Assembly (NCBI GenBank): GCA_003670425.1
Contig: QWRL01000004.1
Span: 1-37,853 of the forward strand
Length of the DNA stretch: 37,853 nucleotides
Direction of reading: 5' to 3'
Source: Chloroflexota bacterium
Lineage (GTDB): Bacteria > Chloroflexota > Anaerolineae > Anaerolineales > UBA11657
Part shown: positions 1 through 7,963 of the stretch, piece by piece
How the letters are laid out: every line of letters starts with the position of its first letter
Position numbering within the stretch: the stretch's first letter is position 1
Notes under the pieces: generated by a model
Told to the model about the DNA's origin: nothing
What the model saw: the letters and a program-made list of their open reading frames with translations, nothing else
Database searches by the model: none
Program-made: the position numbers and the translations under genes

Positions 1-116
1 ATGGTGAGGCGGATTGATATTGACATTAGGGCATCCTTGTCCGGCCGCAGAGCGCGCCAAATATTTCTGTCTACTTATTATCGTTCGCGGGGTGCCGGAG
101 CGTATAAACGATGCGT

Positions 117-135
117 AAAAGCTGCGGAGCCGCAG
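117..135 (-). terminator. Weak candidate intrinsic terminator downstream of the minus-strand operon
   Basis: Minus-strand reading CTGCGGCTCCGCAG (stem CTGCG/CGCAG) followed by C-TTTT; lies 3' of the 190-1311 minus-strand gene. Confidence 0.4.
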
Positions 136-189
136 TGCTCGTGCATGCTGGACTACGCCTGACTTGCCGGCGGGGCTGGCGGAAAAGAC

Positions 190-1311
190 TTAGGGTGCCA
201 GCGCCTGGGCGAGGTCTGCAATCAAGTCGTCTGTGTGCTCGAGGCCGATAGAGATGCGCAGCAGATCTTCCGGTGTGGTGGAGTGCGCGCCTTCAATGGA
301 AGCACGATGCTCAATCAGGCTTTCGACCGCGCCAAGGCTGGTGGCGCGTGTAAAAAGCTGCACCCGTGCCGCCACGCGGATGGCGGCAGCGCGTCCGCCA
401 TGCACTTGCACAGACAGCATTCCACCGAACGCCTGCATTTGGCGGCCAGCCACCGCGTGGCCCGGATGGTCTGCAAGGCCCGGGTAGTGCACACTAGCCA
501 CCCCCGCATGGTCTGATAAAAATTCGGCAATGCGCAGCGCACTCGCCGATTGCGCCCGCACGCGCAGCGGCAGCGTGGAAATTCCGCGCAGCACCAGCCA
601 GCAATCAAAGGGCGCAGGCACCGCGCCGGCAATTTCCTGCAGTGCGCGGATGCGCTCGAAGATGCCGTCCGCCGCACGCGCCACGACCGCGCCGCCCAGT
701 ACATCACTGTGGCCGCTGAGGTACTTTGTGGTGGAATGCACCACCAAGTCTGCGCCGGCCTGCAGCGGATGCTGGAGGGCGGGCGTTGCCCAGGTGCCAT
801 CTACTGCGCACAACGCGCCGGCAGCATGCGCAATCTGCGCCACCCGTTCAATGTCAACAATTTTGAGCAGGGGATTGGAGGGCGTTTCAAGCCACAGCAA
901 GCGCGTGTTCGGGCGCAGCGCGGCTTGTATCTTTGCCGGATCGCCCATGTCTACGCGGTCAACCTGCAACCCCCACGGCTGCATCACTTCGCGCAGCAGG
1001 CGCGCAACGCCGTGGTACAGGTCATCGTGCGCAAGCACATGGTCTCCGGGCCGCAATGCCTGAAACACCGCTGCGCAGGCCGCGCTGCCGGATGCAAACG
1101 CCGCTGCACTGGCCCCGCCTTCAAGCGCAGCCAGGCATTCTTCAAGCATTGTGCGGTTGGGGTTGCCACTGCGCGTGTACACGTAGCCGCGCGGGTAGCT
1201 GGTGTCTGCTTCGCGCTCAAAGGTGGTGGACAGATGCAGCGGTGGTGCAATTGCACCGGTGGCCGGGTCGATTGTGCGCCCGGCATGCACGGCCATAGTT
1301 TCCAGTTTCAT
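190..1311 (-). CDS. Trans-sulfuration family PLP-dependent enzyme (cystathionine gamma-synthase/lyase-like)
   Basis: 373 aa; Cys/Met metabolism PLP family motifs, including YTRSGNPNR, ETPSNPLL and the PLP-lysine region HSTTKYLSGHSD. Confidence 0.9.
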   Translation of the reverse strand: MKLETMAVHAGRTIDPATGAIAPPLHLSTTFEREADTSYPRGYVYTRSGNPNRTMLEECLAALEGGASAAAFASGSAACAAVFQALRPGDHVLAHDDLYHGVARLLREVMQPWGLQVDRVDMGDPAKIQAALRPNTRLLWLETPSNPLLKIVDIERVAQIAHAAGALCAVDGTWATPALQHPLQAGADLVVHSTTKYLSGHSDVLGGAVVARAADGIFERIRALQEIAGAVPAPFDCWLVLRGISTLPLRVRAQSASALRIAEFLSDHAGVASVHYPGLADHPGHAVAGRQMQAFGGMLSVQVHGGRAAAIRVAARVQLFTRATSLGAVESLIEHRASIEGAHSTTPEDLLRISIGLEHTDDLIADLAQALAP

Positions 1312-2183
1312 GCGCGTTGTTCTCCGGTGAGTGTGATCACGGTGATCTCAGGCGGGCAGTTCTTGCGCAGCGGCAGCATAGCAGCGCCCACTCCGGGGTT
1401 CACATACAGCCAAATGCCGCCAACCCGGTGCAGGCCAAGCACATACTTGCGCCCCATGCGGGTGTGCTTTACGGCTCCCAGCCCCGCCAGGCGCAGCTGG
1501 CCGCCATGCGAGTGGCCGGAAAGCTGCACGGCGATGCGCCCGTCCGCCGCAGCTTCATCAGCATAGTCCGGCTCATGTGCCAGCAGCACTACTGGCGCAT
1601 CTGCGGGCGCCGCCGCCAGCGCAGCAGGCAGGTTGGCAAACCCCAGCTGCGCGCAGTCCACGCCTGCCAGCCACAGCTGCGCGCCTTCAACTTGCAGCGC
1701 TGCGCCGGAGTTGCGCAGCACCGTGACACCGTTGCGCGCCAGCGCCGCTGCCACAGCATCCACGCCGGCGAAATAATCGTGGTTGCCCAGCACGGCGAAC
1801 ACGCCAAGCTTTGCGTGCAGCGCGTTGAGTGTGGTGTCTATGTCCGGGGAGGTGCCATTGCGCGGGTAGCTGGTAAAGTCCACCAAATCCCCCGTGAACA
1901 CAATCACATCGGCTTGCAGTGCGTTGAGCTGCGCGGCCACCTGGGCACCGTCCACCCCGCGCACAAAACAACCCAGATGCAAATCAGAAAACTGCGCAAT
2001 GCGCAGGCCGTGCAGCGCGGCGGGCAAGCCCGGCAGCTGAATACTCTGTTGGTGCACAACCAGGCTGCCCGGCCGCAGTGTGGCGGCATAGCTCTCGCTG
2101 TAGCGGCTGCTTCGGTACCATCTGCCAAGCCGGCGCACAATCGGCCGGTAGACCCGCCCCCAAAAATGTAGATGTTCTGGCAT
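1308..2183 (-). CDS. Metallophosphoesterase (calcineurin-like, YkuE/YaeI type)
   Basis: 291 aa; motifs FSDLHLG, FTGDLVD, VLGNHDY, LAHEPD, LSGHSHGGQ. Its stop overlaps the start of the downstream PLP gene (ATGA). Confidence 0.9.
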   Translation of the reverse strand: MPEHLHFWGRVYRPIVRRLGRWYRSSRYSESYAATLRPGSLVVHQQSIQLPGLPAALHGLRIAQFSDLHLGCFVRGVDGAQVAAQLNALQADVIVFTGDLVDFTSYPRNGTSPDIDTTLNALHAKLGVFAVLGNHDYFAGVDAVAAALARNGVTVLRNSGAALQVEGAQLWLAGVDCAQLGFANLPAALAAAPADAPVVLLAHEPDYADEAAADGRIAVQLSGHSHGGQLRLAGLGAVKHTRMGRKYVLGLHRVGGIWLYVNPGVGAAMLPLRKNCPPEITVITLTGEQRA

Positions 2184-2238
2184 GCTTGGAAATTATCGGC
2201 AGGTAAAATACCGGCGCCGCAATCAAATTGATAATATC

Positions 2239-2994
2239 ATGCGCGTGGCTTCATTGTCTGCAAACAAAACGGGAGCGCTGGCGGGCGGCAAGCGGTATTG
2301 GTTGCTGGCGCTTGTGCTGCTGGCCGGCGCCGCTGCAGCCGCATGGTGGTGGTGGCAGCCGCGCGCAAACCGGCCGGAGACCATGGCGCGGGTGCTCCGG
2401 CTGCGTGCGTGGTTTGCGGACCGTGGCACGCACAGTGCATGGGAAGTGCACGCCGGCCAGCGCTGCGCCAACGCGCCGCTGCTAATGCCCACTAACGGCT
2501 TCATTGGCTTTGGGTGGGATGACAGTTTTCGCCCCGGCCATCGCCACAGCGGCTACGACATCTTCAGCCCGCTGGGCGTCGAAAATATGGAGCCGGTAGT
2601 TGCGGCGCACGCCGGTTATCTGACGCGTGAGCCAGACTGGATCAGCACCGTCATCATCCGCCATCCAGACTTCGACGGCGTGCAGCCGCGCGCGCAAGTT
2701 TGGACCTACTACACCCACATGGCCGCCGCCGATGGACAGCAGTCGTTTGTGGCGCCAGAATTTCCACCGGGCACAAAAGAGGTCTTTGTTACGGCTGGCA
2801 CAGTGCTCGGAAAACAGGGCACATGGTCCGGCACACAGCACCTGCCCACCGGGTTGCATTTGCATTTTTCAGTTGTGCGCAGCAAAAGTGATGGCGGCTA
2901 TGCCAACGAAACGCGCATTGACAACACATACGACCCCGGGCCGCTGCTGGGCGTGACGGCGGCTGCCGACGGAGTGCTGCGATGCGCGAACTAG
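2239..2994 (+). CDS. Membrane-anchored M23 family metallopeptidase-like protein
   Basis: N-terminal TM segment (YWLLALVLLAGAAAAAWWWW); HSGYDIFSP and HLHFSV match M23/LytM metal-site motifs. Confidence 0.7.
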   Translation: MRVASLSANKTGALAGGKRYWLLALVLLAGAAAAAWWWWQPRANRPETMARVLRLRAWFADRGTHSAWEVHAGQRCANAPLLMPTNGFIGFGWDDSFRPGHRHSGYDIFSPLGVENMEPVVAAHAGYLTREPDWISTVIIRHPDFDGVQPRAQVWTYYTHMAAADGQQSFVAPEFPPGTKEVFVTAGTVLGKQGTWSGTQHLPTGLHLHFSVVRSKSDGGYANETRIDNTYDPGPLLGVTAAADGVLRCAN

Positions 2995-4135
2995 CGCCGC
3001 TGTACTACATAACCAGCGCGGGGCTGCCAACGCCAAAGGCGAGCAGCGTGCAGGTGATGCAAATGTGCGCCGGGCTGGCAACGCAGGTGCCGACAACTCT
3101 GGTGCTGCCGCCCGCGCCAGTACCGCAGCCGGCAGCCAGCTTGATGCGCCATTACGATGTGCCCGCCAGCTTTTCAGTCTGGCGCCTGCCGCGCCGCGCA
3201 CATGCGCAGCTATGGCGCATGCACGCCGTGCGGCGCGTGCATGCGCAGCAGCGCGGCGCGTGGCTGTGCTACGCCCGCGGTCGGGATGTGCTGGCTGCAT
3301 GGCTTGCCCTGCAGCTGGGTGCCCATGCAATTTTGAAGTGCATGGCCGCCCCGTCTCGCGGCTGGAGCTGCGCTTGCTGCGCAGCGTGGCCGCGCATGCG
3401 CACGGCCAATTGGTGGCCATCTCTGCCGAGCTGGCAGCAGTTTACGGGCGTGAATACGGTATTCCCGCGCAGCGTTTTATCATCGCGGCGGATGCCGTCA
3501 GCCTGGCCCGCTTTACGCCGCAGCTGCAGCGCGCAGAAGCTTGCAGCGCATGCGGCCTTGCGCCGGACGCGCGTTATGCCGTGTATACTGGCGGCTTGTA
3601 CCCTGGCCGCGGTTTGGAGGCGCTCTTCGCAGCGATGCGCTCGCAAAGCGCGCAGCTTGTGGTGGTGGGCGGCGGCGCGCCCGCCGCTGTGCAACACTGG
3701 CGCTCAATTGCATCTGCAGCCGGCGTGCCCGATGCCATATTTACCGGTTATCAACCTCCTGCCCAAATTCCAAACTATCTGCAAGCGGCGGATGTGCTGC
3801 TGATGCCTTACGGCGCGCGCACCCTGACGCCCAGCGGCGAAGATACCACTGCATTTATGTCACCCCTAAAAATGTTTGAGTACATGGCGGCTGCACGCCC
3901 GATTGTGGCAAGCGATTTGCCGGCACTGCGTGGGACATTGCAGCACGAGCGCAACGCGCTGCTGGTTGCGCCGGATGAAGTGGCGCCGCTGGCGGCTGCC
4001 ATCGCGCGCGCACTGGCGGACTCCGGGCTGGCGGCGCGCCTGGCTGCAGCGGCGCGGGCCGATGTTGCGCAGCTTAGCTGGGAAGCGCGCGCACGCACGG
4101 TGCTGGCCGGTGTTGAATACGGGGTGCAAAGTTGA
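2982..4135 (+). pseudogene. Glycosyltransferase (GT4-like) interrupted by a single-base frameshift near 3331-3334
   Basis: N-terminal part in the 2982 frame (MRELAPLYYITSAGLPTPKASSVQVMQMCAGL...LQLGAHAI), C-terminal part in the 3065 frame (FEVHGRPVSRLELRLLRS...ISAEL...YTGGLYPGRGLEALF...MSPLKMFEYMAAARPIVASDLPALRG). One extra T in the TTTT run restores AHAIFEVHGRPVS. Confidence 0.8.
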
Positions 4136-4178
4136 GCCCGGCTGTGATTGCAAGCGCCGCGCTGGCTGGATGGCCGCA

Positions 4179-5099
4179 ATGAATATTCTGGTTACCGGCG
4201 GGCGCGGTACCGTGGGCGCGCCGCTGTGCGCGGAGCTGCGCCGGCGCGGCCACAACGTGTGGGTGTGCGACTTGATGCATGCCCCGGCACCCAACTACAT
4301 GCGCTGTGATATCGGCGATTCGCGCCAGTTGGCGCGCGTGATGGATGCCGCGCAGCCAGAGCTGGTGTACCACCTCGCCGCGGAGTTTGGGCGCTGGAAC
4401 GGTGAAGACTACTACGAGCGCGTGTGGGCCACCAACGCCATTGGCACAAAGCATCTGCTGCGCCAGCAGGAGGCGCGCCGCTTTCGGCTGGTGTTCACCA
4501 GCAGCTCTGAAGTGTATGGCGATTTTGAGGGGCTGATGAGCGAGGCTGTGCTCGCGCAGCATCCCATCCGCCAGCTGAATGACTACGCCATCTCCAAGTG
4601 GGTCAACGAGCAGCAGATTATGAACTCCGCCGACCGGCACGCAACGGAGACGGTGCGCGTGCGGCTCTTCAACACCTACGGCCCGGGCGAGTATTACAAC
4701 GAGTACCGCAGCGTGGCGTGCCAGTTTATCTACCGCGCGCTGCACGGCCTGCCCTATACCGTGTACCTCAACCACCACCGCACTTCTTCATATATTGATG
4801 ACACGGTTTGCACGCTTGCCAACCTGGCGGATGCGGGCCGTTTTCTTGCGGGCAATGTGTACAACATTGCCGGTGCCGAATACCACGATATCAAGCAGCT
4901 ATCGGACTTGGTGCTGCGCCTGACCGGGCGCGACGACAGCCGGGTGCAATATGTGGAGCGCGAGGCGCACAATACGCTTAACAAGCGCGGCGACCTCACC
5001 AACGCCAGCCGCGATCTCGGCCACGTGGCGCGCTTTGACCTGGCCGCGGGTGTGCCGCTCACAATTGCGTGGCAGCGCGAAGTGTACGGGGTGCAATGA
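4179..5099 (+). CDS. NAD-dependent epimerase/dehydratase (extended SDR, nucleotide-sugar type)
   Basis: MNILVTGGRGTVGAPL Rossmann motif, SSSEVYGD, YAISKWVNEQ (YxxxK), RLFNTYGPGEYYNEYRS. Confidence 0.9.
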   Translation: MNILVTGGRGTVGAPLCAELRRRGHNVWVCDLMHAPAPNYMRCDIGDSRQLARVMDAAQPELVYHLAAEFGRWNGEDYYERVWATNAIGTKHLLRQQEARRFRLVFTSSSEVYGDFEGLMSEAVLAQHPIRQLNDYAISKWVNEQQIMNSADRHATETVRVRLFNTYGPGEYYNEYRSVACQFIYRALHGLPYTVYLNHHRTSSYIDDTVCTLANLADAGRFLAGNVYNIAGAEYHDIKQLSDLVLRLTGRDDSRVQYVEREAHNTLNKRGDLTNASRDLGHVARFDLAAGVPLTIAWQREVYGVQ

Positions 5100-6301
5100 T
5101 GCAGGCGCAAAAAATTGTGGTGATTGGCACCGGCTATGTGGGCCTGCCGGCTGCACTGCTGCTGGCGCGCGCCGGCCACTCGGTGGTGGGCGTAGACATC
5201 AACGACAACATTGTGCGCGCCATCAATGATGGTGTGCTGCATATCAATGAAGCTGCGCTGCAAGCCATTATGGATGAGCCGGCGGTGCGCGCCAACCTGA
5301 CGGCGCAGGCCACGCCCTGCGCAGCCGATGTTTTTTTCATTGCGGTGCCCAGCCCGCTGGACCAGCGCAAGAAGGTGGCGGACCTGAGCATGGTTGTGGC
5401 AGCCGTTGAAGGTTTGGTGCCGTATCTGCGCGCGGGCAATCTGGTGGTGCTCGAGTCCACCGTGCCGCCGCTCACTTGCCGCGAGCTGCTCACGCCCATT
5501 CTTGAGCGCTCTGGCCTGAAAGTCGGCGAGAACCTTTTTCTGGCGCATTGCCCGGAGCGCATTCTGCCCGGTGATGTGTTTTATGAAATTGTGCACAACG
5601 ACCGCATCATCGGTGCGCGCGATGCGCATTCCCGCAAGCTGGCTGCTGCGGTGTACAGCAGCTTTGTAAAGGGCGAGCTGCTTGAGACCGACGATGTGAC
5701 CGCCGAGCTGTGCAAGTTGATGGAGAACACCTATCGCGATGTGAATATTGCGCTGGCCAACGAGCTGGCTGCAGTTGCGGACACGCTGGGCATCGATGCG
5801 CGCGCTGCCATCGCGCTTTCCAACCGCCATCCGCGCGTGAACCTGATGGGGCCCGGCATTGGCGTGGGCGGGCATTGCATTCCCATTGACCCGTGGTTCA
5901 TCAAGGAAGTTGACCCGGCAAACTCGCGCCTCATCTTTGCGGCGCGCATGGTGAACGACGAGATGCCGCAGCGCGTGGCGGCGCGCGTGCGCCAGTCCGT
6001 GCGCGGTGTGCTGGATCCGCGCATCGTTGCGATTGGCGCAGCTTACAAACCAAATACCGAGGACACGCGCGAGAGCCCGGCCGTGCAGGTGGTGGAACTG
6101 CTGCGCGCCGATGGATACGAAGTGGCGCATTTTGACCCGCTGGTGAAGGGCATGGCCTACCCGGGTACGCTGGCAGCGGCCTGTGCCGGTGCGGATTGCC
6201 TTGTATTGCTGGTGGAGCACACGGTAGTGATGGCAGAGCTGGCAGCCCAGCGCCCGGAAATTGACCGCAATATGCGCACCGCGCAGGTCTTGCGCTTTTA
6301 A
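5096..6301 (+). CDS. Nucleotide sugar dehydrogenase (UDP-glucose/UDP-ManNAc 6-dehydrogenase family)
   Basis: VVIGTGYVGLPAALLLARAGHSVVGVDIN, FIAVPSPLD, HCPERILPGD, GPGIGVGGHCIPIDPWF catalytic Cys motif, AYKPNTEDTRESPAV. The start overlaps the epimerase stop. Confidence 0.9.
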   Translation: MMQAQKIVVIGTGYVGLPAALLLARAGHSVVGVDINDNIVRAINDGVLHINEAALQAIMDEPAVRANLTAQATPCAADVFFIAVPSPLDQRKKVADLSMVVAAVEGLVPYLRAGNLVVLESTVPPLTCRELLTPILERSGLKVGENLFLAHCPERILPGDVFYEIVHNDRIIGARDAHSRKLAAAVYSSFVKGELLETDDVTAELCKLMENTYRDVNIALANELAAVADTLGIDARAAIALSNRHPRVNLMGPGIGVGGHCIPIDPWFIKEVDPANSRLIFAARMVNDEMPQRVAARVRQSVRGVLDPRIVAIGAAYKPNTEDTRESPAVQVVELLRADGYEVAHFDPLVKGMAYPGTLAAACAGADCLVLLVEHTVVMAELAAQRPEIDRNMRTAQVLRF

Positions 6302-6318
6302 TGCGGCTGGGTTATTAT
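6290..6318 (+). promoter_or_regulatory. Candidate sigma70-type promoter for the aromatic operon (TTGCGC-17 nt-TATTAT)
   Basis: -35 TTGCGC at 6290-6295, 17-nt spacer, -10 TATTAT at 6313-6318. The -10 is 8 nt upstream of the leader-peptide ATG. Confidence 0.5.
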
Positions 6319-6326
6319 TTGAGCGT

Positions 6327-6398
6327 ATGAACGCAATGTATTTTGGAGGCTACTACTACTTCGGTGCCGCGCTTGCGGCCACCGTCGCTTCGCAGTAA
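6327..6398 (+). CDS. Aromatic-rich leader peptide MNAMYFGGYYYFGAALAATVASQ (Tyr/Phe attenuation leader)
   Basis: Direct translation of 6327-6398. 4 Tyr and 2 Phe in 23 codons, including TAC-TAC-TAC-TTC at 6351-6362. Followed by an antiterminator/terminator arrangement and aroH. Confidence 0.85.
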   Translation: MNAMYFGGYYYFGAALAATVASQ

Positions 6399-6436
6399 GT
6401 AGACTCGAGCCTTTTCGGATGAGTTCACAAGCGCGG
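6367..6436 (+). promoter_or_regulatory. Antiterminator pairing: CCGCGCTTG (6367-6375) with CAAGCGCGG (6428-6436)
   Basis: 9-nt perfect reverse complement. The 3' partner overlaps the 5' arm of the terminator stem, so the two structures are mutually exclusive. Confidence 0.75.
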
Positions 6437-6460
6437 AGCAACCCTCCGCGCTTTTTGTTT
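6429..6460 (+). terminator. Intrinsic terminator (attenuator) AAGCGCGGAG-CAACC-CTCCGCGCTT + TTTGTTTT
   Basis: 10-bp perfect stem 6429-6438/6444-6453, 5-nt loop, U-rich tail; located between the leader ORF and the aroH Shine-Dalgarno. Confidence 0.9.
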
Positions 6461-6476
6461 TGAAGGAGGGGGCGAT

Positions 6477-6854
6477 ATGGCAATGATTTGTCGCGGGGTG
6501 CGCGGCGCAATCACGGTTGAGCAAAATGCGGCTGAGGATATCCTCAGCGGCACGCGAGAGCTGCTGCAGGCGCTGATTGCTGCGAATGGCATTCTGGTGG
6601 AGGATGTGGCCTCTGTGTTTCTAAGCGCGTCACCGGATCTGACAGCCGAGTTTCCGGCGCTGGCAGTGCGCGAGCTGGGCTGGCTGGAGACCGCTGTGCT
6701 GTGCACGCACGAGATGCAAGTGCCGCACGGCTTGGAGCGCTGTGTGCGCGTGCTGCTGCATTGGAACACAGAGCGGGCGCTGGGCGAGATCGAACACGTC
6801 TACCTGAAGGGTGCGGTGAAGCTGCGGCCGGACCGCGCACCCAAGGGCAAGTGA
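6477..6854 (+). CDS. aroH: Chorismate mutase, AroH type
   Basis: 125 aa; CRGVRGAITVEQN, FLSASPDLTAEFPALAVRELGW, VPHGLERCVRVLLHWNT, YLKGAVKLRPD. Strong SD (GAAGGAGGG) just upstream. Confidence 0.92.
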   Translation: MAMICRGVRGAITVEQNAAEDILSGTRELLQALIAANGILVEDVASVFLSASPDLTAEFPALAVRELGWLETAVLCTHEMQVPHGLERCVRVLLHWNTERALGEIEHVYLKGAVKLRPDRAPKGK

Positions 6855-6931
6855 GCAGTTCGCAGGTTGATTGCCGGTGGATCTGCCGGCAGCTGATTAA
6901 TGATGCGCAGGCATCCAAGGAGTGATGTGAA

Positions 6932-7942
6932 ATGGTGATCGTAATGCAAGCGGGTGCCACAGCCGCACAGATAGCCGCCGTTGTAGCGCGGGTGGAGCAG
7001 GACGGGTTGAAGACGCAGGTTGTGCGCGGCACCGAGCGCAACATTGTGTGTGCGCTGGGTGATGACCGCCTGGTGGACAAGCGCGCTTACGCGGTGCTTG
7101 ACGGCGTGGAGACTGCAACGCCTATCCTAAAGCCGTTCAAGCTTGCATCGCGCGAGGCGCAGCCGGCGGACAGCACCGTGCACCTCAAAACGCTGCGCGT
7201 TGGCGGCCCGACGATTGCGATTGTTGCCGGCCCGTGCTCGGTGGAGAGCCGCACGCAGATGCTGGAAATTGCCCACGCAGTCAAAGAGGCTGGTGCGCAT
7301 GCATTGCGCGGCGGCGCCTTCAAGCCGCGCAGCTCGCCGTACAGCTTTCAGGGCATGGGCGAGGAGGGGCTGGTCATTCTTGCGGAAGCCGGTGCGGCGA
7401 CCGGCCTGCCGGTGGTGACTGAAGTTATGTCTGCGGAGCAGTTGGTGCTTGTGCAAAAGTATGCGGATGTGCTGCAGATCGGCGCGCGCAACATGCAGAA
7501 CTATGAGCTGCTGCGCGCCGTGGGTGCCGTCAAGCTGCCCGTGCTGCTCAAGCGTGGACTGATGTCCACCATTGAAGAGCTGCTGATGAGCGCCGAGTAC
7601 ATCCTTTCATCCGGCAATCCGCATGTGATCTTGTGCGAGCGCGGTATTCGCACTTTTGAGAAATACACCCGCAACACCACCGACATCAACGCCATCCCCG
7701 TGTTGAAACATATGACGCACCTGCCGGTGATGCTTGACCCCAGCCACGGCGTGGGGCAGTGGGAGTATGTGCCAGCCGTGGCGCGTGCGGCTGTGGCTGC
7801 GGGTGCCGACGGCCTGCTGGTTGAAGTGCACAATCATCCTGATCAGGCGCTTTCAGATGGCGCACAAAGCTTGAAGCCCGAGGTGTTTGCGGCATTGGTG
7901 AAGGAGTGCCGCGCTGTGGCTGGCATTATCGGCCGCAATTAA
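6932..7942 (+). CDS. aroF: 3-deoxy-7-phosphoheptulonate synthase (type I beta, N-terminal ferredoxin-like domain), copy 1
   Basis: [84 protein letters not shown]-terminal [10 protein letters not shown]... domain. Confidence 0.93.
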   Translation: MVIVMQAGATAAQIAAVVARVEQDGLKTQVVRGTERNIVCALGDDRLVDKRAYAVLDGVETATPILKPFKLASREAQPADSTVHLKTLRVGGPTIAIVAGPCSVESRTQMLEIAHAVKEAGAHALRGGAFKPRSSPYSFQGMGEEGLVILAEAGAATGLPVVTEVMSAEQLVLVQKYADVLQIGARNMQNYELLRAVGAVKLPVLLKRGLMSTIEELLMSAEYILSSGNPHVILCERGIRTFEKYTRNTTDINAIPVLKHMTHLPVMLDPSHGVGQWEYVPAVARAAVAAGADGLLVEVHNHPDQALSDGAQSLKPEVFAALVKECRAVAGIIGRN

Positions 7943-7963
7943 TTTGTACAAATTGGAGTCGCA

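Noticed and set aside
1-162. Possible 53-codon ORF at the left edge (MVRRIDIDIRASLSGRRARQ...)
   Set aside because: Short, no recognisable family, no SD; more likely intergenic sequence containing the minus-strand terminator.
3321-3345. Programmed -1 ribosomal frameshifting in the glycosyltransferase gene
   Set aside because: A-ATT-TTG is not a canonical slippery heptamer, no strong downstream stem was evident by eye, and this family is not known for recoding. Indel or assembly error is simpler.
6399-6427. A T-box or riboswitch alternative for the aroH upstream region
   Set aside because: No T-box bulge sequence or specifier stem is visible and the whole region is only about 150 nt. The aromatic-rich ORF and the 2:3/3:4 pairing explain it better.
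6855-6931. Hairpin GCCGG-TGGATCTG-CCGGC in the aroH-aroF gap as an internal terminator
   Set aside because: Only about 5 bp with no U-tract; a clear SD (AAGGAG) for aroF follows, so it is probably just a spacer.
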